Origin: Zwartia sp.
GTDB taxonomy: Bacteria; Pseudomonadota; Gammaproteobacteria; Burkholderiales; Burkholderiaceae_B
Reading direction: 5' to 3'
DNA: 6,051 bases
NCBI GenBank assembly: GCA_030653405.1
Contig: JAURZO010000157.1
Coordinates: 1-6,051, forward strand
The position numbers and the translations under genes are program-made. The notes beneath the pieces were generated by a model. That model saw only the letters and a list, made by a program, of their open reading frames with translations. It was not told the DNA's origin and did not search any database. This document shows, piece after piece, positions 1 through 5,854 of this stretch. Each line of letters opens with the position of its first letter. The first letter of the stretch is position 1.

Positions 1-1
1 C

Positions 2-1420
2 ACCGCCAACACCACGACAGCCACGACCGCCGATATCACACCTGCGCCTCTCACCGTCACGGCGACCGGCATCGACAAGGTCTACGACACAACCGTCACG
101 GGAACGGTCACGCTCGCCGCAACCCCGTTGGCCGGTGATACGGTGACGCTCGCCAATACGACGGCGGACTATCTGGACAAGAACGTCGGTGTGGATAAGA
201 CCATCAACGTTTCGGGGATTAGCTTAGATGGCGCTGATGCGGGAAATTACACTTTCAACGAGACCGCAGTCACGACCGCCGACATTACACCTGCACCCCT
301 AATTGTGAGCGCGACCGGCGTCGATAAGGTGTATGACACCACAGTCACGGACTCAATTATGCTCACAGCTACGCCAATAACAGGCGATACGGTGATGCTT
401 GCCAGCACCACGGCCGACTTTACAGATAAGAACGTCGGTGTAGATAAGACGATCAACGTCTCGGGGATTAGCCTGTCAGGCACCGATGCCGGAAACTACA
501 CCGCAAATGCGACGGCGGTGACGACGGCTGATATTATCGCTGCCCCCCTAGTGGTAACGGCTACAGGGACCGATAAAGTCTACGATGCCACGACGACCGA
601 TTCGGTGACGCTGTCAGCGACGCCCTTGGCAGGAGACATGCTTGTTCTACATAAAACTGACGCTAACTTTTTTGACAAGAATGTGGGGACAGATAAGTCA
701 GTCACCGTTACAGGAATTACCTTGACTGGCGCAGATGCTGAAAATTACATACCAAATACGACTGCAGTTACAACAGCAACCATTACTGCTGCAGCACTCG
801 AAGTGAGTGCAACTGGAACCAACAAAGTATTTGATGCAACAACATCAGATATTGTCACTTTGGCAGCATCACCTTTAGCGGGCGATATTGTTGTACTTCA
901 CAATTTAACGGCAAATTTTACGGATATGTATGTGGGTACTGATAAAACAGTCAACGTAACCGGTATCGCATTAACAGGGGCAGATGCAAGCAACTACATA
1001 GTTAACACCACAGCTAAAACATTCGCGGATATTATCCCTATCACCCCAGCCTCACCAGATATTCCTAACGTAAAAAATATTGTAGTACTCACAATTATTC
1101 CCATTACGCCTTTTTTGACTGACAATGCTTCACCAGTCACGCTGCAAAAAGATACTCTGTATGGTGGTTTTGATGCGGAGCCTATAGTGCCATTTGCAAT
1201 GATTGGTGTCCTTACTAAATCAACACCAAATGTTGAAAGCGGATTCGATGGTGGCTCAGCGGCGGCGACACTATTTTTGAGTGCTCAAACTTTAGGTAAA
1301 TTAGAGCTGCTCTCAGTCTCCCGACAAGCGAGACCGCCACAGCTTTTGAAGCTTTATTCTGCGCCCATACCGAAGCCATATTTCGCACCGCAGAGGGCTC
1401 CAAAACAGGGACGAAATTAA
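2..1420 (+). CDS. C-terminal part of a YDG/MBG-repeat surface adhesin (filamentous haemagglutinin-like), 5' end outside window
   Basis: The frame is open from the left edge to TAA at 1418-1420, giving 472 visible residues. The TTG at 128 is an internal codon, because the frame continues upstream with the same repeat sequence. Residues 21-352 are four 83-residue repeats. Each has ATGxxKVYD (KVFD in the last), a GD turn, DKNVGxDK (DMYVGTDK in the last), a GIxLxGxDAxNY block and an Ala/Thr-rich linker, as in YDG and MBG domains. Residues 353-472 form a Pro-rich then low-complexity tail ending QGRN. There is no autotransporter beta-barrel, LPXTG or other anchor, so family knowledge suggests a TpsA-type exoprotein secreted by a TpsB partner whose N-terminal secretion domain lies off-window. 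The likely role is adhesion or biofilm formation at the cell surface, which is inferred. Acid and Thr-rich composition with almost no Cys fits an extracellular fibre. The repeat family call is firm; the secretion route is not. Confidence 0.85.
   Translation, partial: TANTTTATTADITPAPLTVTATGIDKVYDTTVTGTVTLAATPLAGDTVTLANTTADYLDKNVGVDKTINVSGISLDGADAGNYTFNETAVTTADITPAPLIVSATGVDKVYDTTVTDSIMLTATPITGDTVMLASTTADFTDKNVGVDKTINVSGISLSGTDAGNYTANATAVTTADIIAAPLVVTATGTDKVYDATTTDSVTLSATPLAGDMLVLHKTDANFFDKNVGTDKSVTVTGITLTGADAENYIPNTTAVTTATITAAALEVSATGTNKVFDATTSDIVTLAASPLAGDIVVLHNLTANFTDMYVGTDKTVNVTGIALTGADASNYIVNTTAKTFADIIPITPASPDIPNVKNIVVLTIIPITPFLTDNASPVTLQKDTLYGGFDAEPIVPFAMIGVLTKSTPNVESGFDGGSAAATLFLSAQTLGKLELLSVSRQARPPQLLKLYSAPIPKPYFAPQRAPKQGRN
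62..1057 (+). repeat. Four in-frame 249-bp tandem repeats encoding YDG-type domains
   Basis: Unit starts, anchored on the codons for Ala-Thr-Gly, are at 62, 311, 560 and 809, so the period is exactly 249 bp (83 codons) with no indels. The end of a further unit occupies 2-61, so the array continues upstream. Units 1 and 2 share long near-identical DNA blocks, for example around 178-223 and 427-472. Units 3 and 4 keep the protein pattern but diverge strongly at synonymous sites. Hand-counted GC is about 57, 55, 48 and 42 % for units 1 to 4. The canonical YDG tripeptide is YDT or YDA here (FDA in unit 4). Confidence 0.9.
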
Positions 1421-1449
1421 TTTATATTCTATTGTTTCTGCCGGATTAC

Positions 1450-2037
1450 TTAAAACCCAAACTTACCCCACATAAAAATGACATTGCCATTGCCTTGTCC
1501 GCCAGGTACGTAAGCGGCCTGGATACTTGCTTTTTTATAGCTGACCGACGCGACTGGCAGTAGTCCAGGGAAAGGCACGCCATTCCAGTAGTCGCGGCGC
1601 GACATTAAAAAACCTGTCAGTCCCGCACCAACTTTGACTTCGCTTTTTCCAATATTCCACATGGGAATCCAGCCATAACCCACCATATAAGATGGGTCAC
1701 CATGGGAGTCTCGAAAACCCATTGCATAGATGCCTTCCCAGTTACCACTTTTATTCATGCGCCCTTTGCCCAAGCCTATACCAGCTGGATATTCCGTGTA
1801 CTCCGCACGTTGAGAGGGTGTGTAGGCAAAGGGTAGGTGATAGGACCAAAAAGGGACATACACCTCAATTTCCCCATCTCGCCAAGTATCTTGGACATGC
1901 GACCAAGCTGTGCCGAGCCAGTTTTGGTTTGCGGTGTCGCTTGAACCATTGGAGGCTTGAACGCTTGATGAGACACATAGAAAAAATGTGCTGAGCAGTG
2001 CTTCTCGCTGCCATTTAAAAGTACAGGCGAATTTCAT
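1450..2037 (-). CDS. pagP: Lipid A palmitoyltransferase PagP (outer membrane)
   Basis: This 195-residue protein is an eight-stranded outer-membrane beta-barrel enzyme that transfers a palmitoyl chain from phospholipid to lipid A, remodelling LPS against cationic peptides. Residues 1-28 look like a Sec signal peptide cleaved after VQA. The mature part, about 167 residues, is close to E. coli PagP. The catalytic triad is visible as H67 in WSYHLPFAY and D110-S111 in FRDSHGD. Downstream are GYGW, the RRDYWNGVPFPGLLPVASVSY block (E. coli: [21 protein letters not shown]), the YVPG-NGNV block and a terminal Phe typical of Bam-recognised barrels. G122 aligns with E. coli Gly88, the hydrocarbon-ruler residue, suggesting C16 selection. 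The ATG at 2037 is the only workable start: an in-frame TAA lies eight codons upstream. No convincing Shine-Dalgarno precedes it, and no PhoP box was seen. The gene is convergent with the adhesin gene (29 bp) and lies 115 bp downstream of the - strand binding-protein gene. Confidence 0.93.
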   Translation of the reverse strand: MKFACTFKWQREALLSTFFLCVSSSVQASNGSSDTANQNWLGTAWSHVQDTWRDGEIEVYVPFWSYHLPFAYTPSQRAEYTEYPAGIGLGKGRMNKSGNWEGIYAMGFRDSHGDPSYMVGYGWIPMWNIGKSEVKVGAGLTGFLMSRRDYWNGVPFPGLLPVASVSYKKASIQAAYVPGGQGNGNVIFMWGKFGF

Positions 2038-2057
2038 GTTGAGTTGAGAAATGGCTG

Positions 2058-2141
2058 ATTAATGGGAGGCGTAGACATCATGGTAACCGTATGAATTTAT
2101 AGGCTGAAAGATGCTCGTCTAAGTAAGATTTTCCCATTAAT
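2058..2141. repeat. 10-bp perfect inverted repeat in the pagP upstream gap
   Basis: ATTAATGGGA at 2058-2067 is the exact reverse complement of TCCCATTAAT at 2132-2141, separated by 64 bp. With G-T pairs the arms extend outward to 2054 and 2145. The arms bracket most of the 115-bp gap between the binding-protein gene and pagP. They could be a paired operator or the base of a large RNA stem in a pagP leader. They do not look like an intrinsic terminator, because the loop is long and no T-tract follows. Confidence 0.35.
2096..2121 (-). promoter_or_regulatory. Possible weak pagP promoter
   Basis: On the - strand a TATAAA (2101 to 2096) is preceded by TAGACG (2121 to 2116), which matches TTGACA at four of six positions. 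The spacer is only 14 bp, well below optimum, so this is a tentative call. It would give pagP its own transcript with a leader of roughly 50 nt, between the arms of the inverted repeat. Read-through from the upstream gene is the alternative. Confidence 0.25.
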
Positions 2142-2152
2142 TGGCAGTTAGA

Positions 2153-3055
2153 TCAAAGTTTCTCCTGTGAAAATTGAGCGATACAGATTTCGTAAGTCGG
2201 ATTGCTAGAAATAAAGCCACCATTTAGCATGCTGACTTTTAACCGTTCGAAACCCACGCGCGATATGGTTTGCTTGCAGAACCAAATTCCGGCTTCCTTG
2301 TAGCGATCCATCGCTTGAGTCAGTATTTCAACCGAGACATGAGGATAATAAGGGGCGATGACTGTCGCAAGCTCTTGACCTGTATGTGCTTGGATCCAAG
2401 GCCCCATTTTTTCAATCGCACGAATCATTGCCTCAAAGGCAGCCTGTTTTTGAGTAATGATTTTTCTAGTGGAAATGAATGTTGTGTAAGCCGTCGGGCC
2501 ACGACTATTCGCTGCATGTAAAACCACACCTGCGCCAGAGGCGATTGTTTGTGAAACAAAAGGCTCAAAGTACTGGGCATAATCAATTTCGCCAGTTTGC
2601 AGCGCCGCTAAATTTTCCCCCATCGTGTTGCTGGCGTTAATGGTGATGGAGTCGATTGAGACTCCGGCGTCTCTCAAGTCTTGCTGCAGACAAAGCCATG
2701 GCGTTGGGACTTCAGTGACAACGCCTAAACAATGACCTGACAGATCCTTGAGTTGAAAGGCGCGTTCTGATGTAGGTCCAACGATAAAAAAGGGATCCTT
2801 TCCCACGACTTCACAAAAGGCGACTAAGGCGTTTTCAGAGTCTTCCTCTTGGTCGCGCTGTTTGATCACTCTAAGCGGACCACCCCAAACGACATCGATT
2901 TTTCCAGCAAGCATATCGGCGATGCCACTGCCAGGAGAAGGTGAGTCAATCAGCTCAATCTCTACCCCTTCTTGTTTGAATAGACCCAAAGCGTGCGTGG
3001 CATAGAAGGGCGCGTAAAAGACAGCCCTGAAATTTTCAGCCAACTTTATTTTCAT
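2153..3055 (-). CDS. SsuA/THI5-like (NMT1 family) substrate-binding protein lacking a signal peptide
   Basis: This 300-residue protein has the type II periplasmic-binding fold of the ABC nitrate/sulfonate/HMP-precursor group. It starts directly in the first beta-strand (MKIKLAENFRAVFYAPFYA), followed by ALGLFKQEGVEIEL, the DMLAGKIDVVWGGP ligand loop (residues 48-60), DPFFIVG (87-93), the second-lobe entry EVPTPWLCLQ (115-124), ALQTGEIDYAQYFEP (151-165) and RGPTAYTTF (185-193). The C-terminus is helical. No hydrophobic leader or lipobox precedes the domain, and a TGA stops the frame upstream of ATG 3055, so an exported form is not hidden upstream. A Cys-rich CCCFC motif of eukaryotic THI5 HMP-P synthases is absent, so that enzyme role is not supported. 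No ABC permease or ATPase lies nearby. It may be a cytoplasmic ligand binder, sensor or orphan enzyme. It is divergent from the deacetylase-like gene. The fold call is confident; the function is unknown. Confidence 0.8.
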   Translation of the reverse strand: MKIKLAENFRAVFYAPFYATHALGLFKQEGVEIELIDSPSPGSGIADMLAGKIDVVWGGPLRVIKQRDQEEDSENALVAFCEVVGKDPFFIVGPTSERAFQLKDLSGHCLGVVTEVPTPWLCLQQDLRDAGVSIDSITINASNTMGENLAALQTGEIDYAQYFEPFVSQTIASGAGVVLHAANSRGPTAYTTFISTRKIITQKQAAFEAMIRAIEKMGPWIQAHTGQELATVIAPYYPHVSVEILTQAMDRYKEAGIWFCKQTISRVGFERLKVSMLNGGFISSNPTYEICIAQFSQEKL

Positions 3056-3079
3056 GGATTTTCCAATGAGTTTGAGGAT

Positions 3080-3109
3080 ACTATCGATGTCATTACATCA
3101 CTTTTTCAA
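3080..3109 (-). promoter_or_regulatory. Candidate sigma70 promoter for the substrate-binding protein gene
   Basis: On the - strand TTGAAA (3109 to 3104, five of six consensus bases) is followed after 18 bp by GATAGT (3085 to 3080, four of six). Transcription would begin near 3073, giving a leader of about 18 nt before ATG 3055. A short GGAAA purine run at 3057-3063 region of the - strand could serve as a weak ribosome binding site. Confidence 0.45.
3086..3099. promoter_or_regulatory. Putative operator: perfect dyad GATGT-N4-ACATC in the divergent gap
   Basis: GATGT (3086-3090) and ACATC (3095-3099) are exact reverse complements around a 4-bp centre. The dyad fills the spacer between the -35 and -10 of the candidate - strand promoter, where a bound regulator would block RNA polymerase. 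It also lies just upstream of the + strand operon, so one regulator could control both directions. Only one copy was seen, and a 5-bp dyad can occur by chance. Confidence 0.35.
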
Positions 3110-3115
3110 GTCTAT

Positions 3116-3120
3116 AGGAG
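3116..3120 (+). promoter_or_regulatory. Ribosome binding site AGGAG that decides the deacetylase-like start
   Basis: AGGAG ends 10 bp before ATG 3131. This supports 3131 over the more upstream in-frame ATG at 2993, which lies inside the divergent gene and would add 46 residues that match no part of the hydrolase fold. Confidence 0.75.
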
Positions 3121-3130
3121 TCTTGTTCAA

Positions 3131-4030
3131 ATGTTGAAATCTCACAATCGCTATGATTATTCCCCCATCATTGATCGTCCAGACTATAGCTGGCCAGGTG
3201 GCAAGCGATTGGCGATCCACTTCAGTCTGAATGTTGAGCATTTTGCTTTTGGAGAGGGCATGGGTAATGACTACGCCGTCCCGCATCCTCAACCGAATTC
3301 GCGCAGCTTTGCCTGGAGAGACTATGGAAACCGGGTGGGCGCATGGCGCTTGCTTGAGCTCGCCAATGATCTGAATTTCCCCTATGCACTCTTAGTGAAC
3401 ACTGAGCTCTACGATTATTGCCCAGAGATGATCGCGGCCTTTAGTCGACGCGGCGATGAGATCGTCGGACATGGACGCACCAATTCGGAGCGTCAGGTAG
3501 ACATGAGCCTTGAACAAGAGAGGGCATGTATTCGAGAGGCTGCCCAGACTATTCTCAAGCATGAGGGCGTCGCGCCTAAAGGATGGCTTGCACCTTATAT
3601 CTCTCAAACTTATGATTCGCCTGATCTGTTGAAAGAGCAGGGCTTCAAATACATGATGGACTGGCCACTCGATGATCAGCCTGTCTGGTTTCGTACCAAA
3701 CACGGTCGGCTTCTTTCAATTCCCTATTCCCACGATCTGAATGACTCGATTGAGTGCGTTTCAAGGCGTACGCCCGCACAGCTCTATTGTGAGAACTTAA
3801 TTGACCAGTTTGACGAAATGCTTGAGGAGTCAGCGCGGCGGCCTTTAGTAATGAGCATCGTGTTGCACAGTTTTATTCTCGGTCAGCCCTATCGTTTGCG
3901 ACAGTTGCGCCGGGTGATGCAACATATCCTTAAGCATCGTGACGATATCTGGCTCACGACGCCTGGTGAAATATACGATCACATCAATAGTTTGCCCGAT
4001 GGCATTGTGCCGGGCAGTAAAGATCAGTAA
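3131..4030 (+). CDS. Polysaccharide deacetylase-family (NodB-fold, PuuE-like) hydrolase
   Basis: This 299-residue protein begins RPDYSWPGGKRLAIHFSLNVE (residues 16-36), the layout of PuuE allantoinase and HpPgdA-like members of carbohydrate esterase family 4 rather than secreted chitin deacetylases. There is no signal peptide, so it acts in the cytoplasm. Motif 1 is NVEH (34-37) in place of TFDDG. Next come RDYGNRVGAWR (63-73), motif 2 as H114-GRTNS-E120 instead of HxxxH, GWLAPYIS (151-158), LDD near 180 and the motif-5-like LH at 245-246. The altered motifs suggest hydrolysis of an amide or cyclic ureide/imide C-N bond, possibly with a modified or absent metal; this is inference and the substrate is unknown. 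It is the first of three co-directional genes, with 85-91 bp to the Bug gene, and is divergent from the leaderless binding protein. An allantoinase proper would be expected near other purine genes, and none is present. Confidence 0.8.
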   Translation: MLKSHNRYDYSPIIDRPDYSWPGGKRLAIHFSLNVEHFAFGEGMGNDYAVPHPQPNSRSFAWRDYGNRVGAWRLLELANDLNFPYALLVNTELYDYCPEMIAAFSRRGDEIVGHGRTNSERQVDMSLEQERACIREAAQTILKHEGVAPKGWLAPYISQTYDSPDLLKEQGFKYMMDWPLDDQPVWFRTKHGRLLSIPYSHDLNDSIECVSRRTPAQLYCENLIDQFDEMLEESARRPLVMSIVLHSFILGQPYRLRQLRRVMQHILKHRDDIWLTTPGEIYDHINSLPDGIVPGSKDQ

Positions 4031-4107
4031 TCGTTAGGCAGTCATCAGGAATCGGACTCATTCAAGTTAATTTTTTGATCTTATTCAATATCGTGATTAT
4101 TTTTCTC

Positions 4108-4112
4108 AGGAA
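4108..4112 (+). promoter_or_regulatory. Ribosome binding site AGGAA for the Bug protein gene
   Basis: AGGAA lies 9 bp before ATG 4122 but only 3 bp before ATG 4116. The spacing favours 4122, giving an N-terminus MRTRTFLKS typical of Bug signal peptides; 4116 would add only two residues. Confidence 0.6.
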
Positions 4113-4121
4113 CGAATGACT

Positions 4122-5120
4122 ATGCGTACCCGAACATTTTTGAAATCAGTCGCCAGCGCTGCAGTTGCGTTGGCTGTGCCTTTGTCCATGCTGCCATTCT
4201 CGGCACACAGTCAAAGCCGCTATCCCGATAAGCCAATCAATTTCGTTGTGACGGTCCCGCCCGGTGGTGCCGCTGATTTTGTGGCGCGTACCTTTGGGGA
4301 GGCATTATCCAAAGAGGTTGGACAGCCTGTTTTGATTGAAAATAAGGCGGGCGCGAGCGGGACGATTGCGACCGCATACGTGGCAAAGGCCCCTGCAGAT
4401 GGCTACACAATTCTGCAAGGTGCGATTTCGACCCATGGGATTGGGCCGCACTTCTATACAAAGACACCTTACGACCCCTTTAAAGACTTTATGTCGCTGG
4501 GTGTTGTCGCTGAGTTTTCTTTGGTTCTCGCAGTGAATGCGAATTTGCCTGTCAAGGATGTAAAAGAGCTGATTGAATTAGCTAAAAAGAAAAACGGACA
4601 GATGAGCTTTGCAACGCCTGGCTCTGGGAGTGCCCCGCATTTGACCGCTGAGTTATTTATGACGGAGGCGGGCGTCAAAATGATACATGTGCCTTACAAG
4701 GGTTCAGCACCAGCAGTGGTGGATGTGGCGAGTGGGCAAGTCGATATTATGTTTGACGGCTTTCCATCGTTGATGCCACACATCAAGAGTGGAAAGCTTC
4801 GCGCCATTGCCGCTGTTAGCACACAACGTAATAGCTTGGCTCCCGACCTGCCGACTTTCGCTGAACTTGGCTATCCAAAGATGATTTCATCACTCTGGTA
4901 CATGCCAATGGTGCCTTCAAAAACACCTAAAGAAGTCGTGGATTTTTTGAATAAAGCGTTGGTGAAGTCTCTCACCGGTACTGATGCTCAAAAGCGGCTT
5001 GAGACAGGAGGGGCGCAGTTGGTGTTCGGCAAGCCCGAAGACTCCCAAGCCTATATCAAGAAAGAGTATGACCGCTGGGGTGTTGTGATCAAGAACGCAG
5101 GCATTTCCACTTCTAATTAA
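4122..5120 (+). CDS. Tripartite tricarboxylate transporter (TctC/Bug family) periplasmic substrate-binding protein
   Basis: This 332-residue protein has a Sec signal peptide (MRTRTFLKSV then a hydrophobic Ala/Val/Leu run, cleaved near residue 28-30 in SAHSQS). The mature protein starts with the Bug hallmark YPDKPINFVVTVPPGGAADF. The first-lobe loop VPPGGAAD (45-52), the IENKAGASGTIA loop (72-83), ADGYTIL (92-98), YDPFKDF (117-123), FATPGSGSAPHL (163-174), HVPYKGSAPAVVD (189-201), GQVDIMFD (205-212) and DLPTFAELGYP (242-252) all match the family. Bug proteins bind small carboxylates such as dicarboxylates, aromatic acids or amino-acid derivatives between two lobes and hand them to a TctA/TctB membrane pair. 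No TctA or TctB is present here, as is common for orphan Bug genes in Burkholderiales. Its position between a hydrolase and a flavin reductase suggests it delivers their substrate. The family call is near certain; the ligand is unknown. Confidence 0.95.
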   Translation: MRTRTFLKSVASAAVALAVPLSMLPFSAHSQSRYPDKPINFVVTVPPGGAADFVARTFGEALSKEVGQPVLIENKAGASGTIATAYVAKAPADGYTILQGAISTHGIGPHFYTKTPYDPFKDFMSLGVVAEFSLVLAVNANLPVKDVKELIELAKKKNGQMSFATPGSGSAPHLTAELFMTEAGVKMIHVPYKGSAPAVVDVASGQVDIMFDGFPSLMPHIKSGKLRAIAAVSTQRNSLAPDLPTFAELGYPKMISSLWYMPMVPSKTPKEVVDFLNKALVKSLTGTDAQKRLETGGAQLVFGKPEDSQAYIKKEYDRWGVVIKNAGISTSN

Positions 5121-5181
5121 AAATTTTTAAACAAACAGAAGCCCTGGAATTGTCTACGTAACCTAATACAGGCTGTCATAA

Positions 5182-5820
5182 ATGCAAATTGATATCAATG
5201 CCTTGCCACCAGCAGAGCAGTATAAGTTGCTGGTGGCGACTGTCGTGCCTAGGCCGATCGCCCTGGTCACGACCTTCTCGGAGGAGTTTGGTGATAACGC
5301 TGCACCCTACAGTTTTTTCAATTGTATGGGTGACAATCCGCCCGTGATGGTCTTGGGGCTAGAGTCAAAACGTCACGATCGCTCACTTAAAGATACGACG
5401 ATCAATATCAGTAATAATGGTCAATTCGTGATCCACATGATCGACGAACCTATCGCTCAAGCCATGAATGTGTGTGCAATCGATTTTCCGAGTGGCATTT
5501 CGGAAGTCGAGGAGGCTGGGTTGACTCTGACTGCTTCAAGTGTCGTCCGTCCAAAAAGAATTGTTGAAGCACCGATCGCTTTTGAATGCGAAAAAATCGC
5601 ACTCATCGAGCTTTCTCCTTTTCGAAAAATTGCTATTGGGAAAGTGGTGATGATGCATGTCCGCGATGGTCTCTACGATCCCAAAACCAACCATATCGAT
5701 TTGGATGTATACCGTCCTGTTGGCCGAATGTATGGGCGTCAGTTCACACGTGCTCAAGATAACTTTGAAATGGTCATTCCAACGCTCGAGGAATGGCAAC
5801 GTGGTAAAAAGAACAAATGA
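5182..5820 (+). CDS. Flavin reductase-like domain protein (FMN-binding, DIM6/NTAB type)
   Basis: This 212-residue protein is a single flavin reductase-like split-barrel domain. Visible landmarks are VVPRPIALVTT (residues 21-31), NAAPYSFFNCMGDNPPVMVLG (39-59), SLKDTTINISNNGQFVIHMID (68-88), the acidic FPSGISEVEEAGL segment (102-114) and the C-terminal PVGRMYGRQFTR (179-190). In the family such proteins bind FMN and either reduce free flavin with NAD(P)H for a partner monooxygenase or act on their own substrate. No oxygenase component is in the window. The RBS is weak (AGG 9 bp before ATG). It follows the Bug gene by 61 bp on the same strand and probably shares its transcript. The exact reaction cannot be told from sequence. 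Confidence 0.88.
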   Translation: MQIDINALPPAEQYKLLVATVVPRPIALVTTFSEEFGDNAAPYSFFNCMGDNPPVMVLGLESKRHDRSLKDTTINISNNGQFVIHMIDEPIAQAMNVCAIDFPSGISEVEEAGLTLTASSVVRPKRIVEAPIAFECEKIALIELSPFRKIAIGKVVMMHVRDGLYDPKTNHIDLDVYRPVGRMYGRQFTRAQDNFEMVIPTLEEWQRGKKNK

Positions 5821-5854
5821 GTTTACTGGTCCCTCATTAAAAACCAACTGCGTC

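Noticed and set aside
128..130. TTG at 128 as start of the repeat protein
   Set aside because: The same frame is open to position 2 and encodes the preceding repeat, so this is an internal codon of a gene entering from the left.
247..483. 78-codon ORF on the - strand inside the repeats
   Set aside because: It mirrors the Thr/Val/Ala-rich repeat codons, has no family features, and is a shadow of the adhesin gene.
1421..1449. Bidirectional terminator between the converging adhesin and pagP genes
   Set aside because: The 29 bp are AT-rich but show no stem-loop in either direction.
2153..3055. Assignment as a THI5-type pyrimidine (HMP-P) synthase for thiamine synthesis
   Set aside because: The fold is related, but the CCCFC iron-binding motif is absent and no thiamine genes or TPP riboswitch are seen.
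2993..3130. Upstream extension of the deacetylase-like reading frame to an ATG at 2993
   Set aside because: It overlaps the start of the divergent binding-protein gene and adds residues foreign to the fold, while ATG 3131 has an AGGAG at proper distance.
4031..4107. Separate promoter for the Bug gene (TTGATC at 4075-4080 with GATTAT at 4095-4100)
   Set aside because: The spacer is only 14 bp and both boxes are poor matches, so co-transcription with the upstream gene is equally likely.
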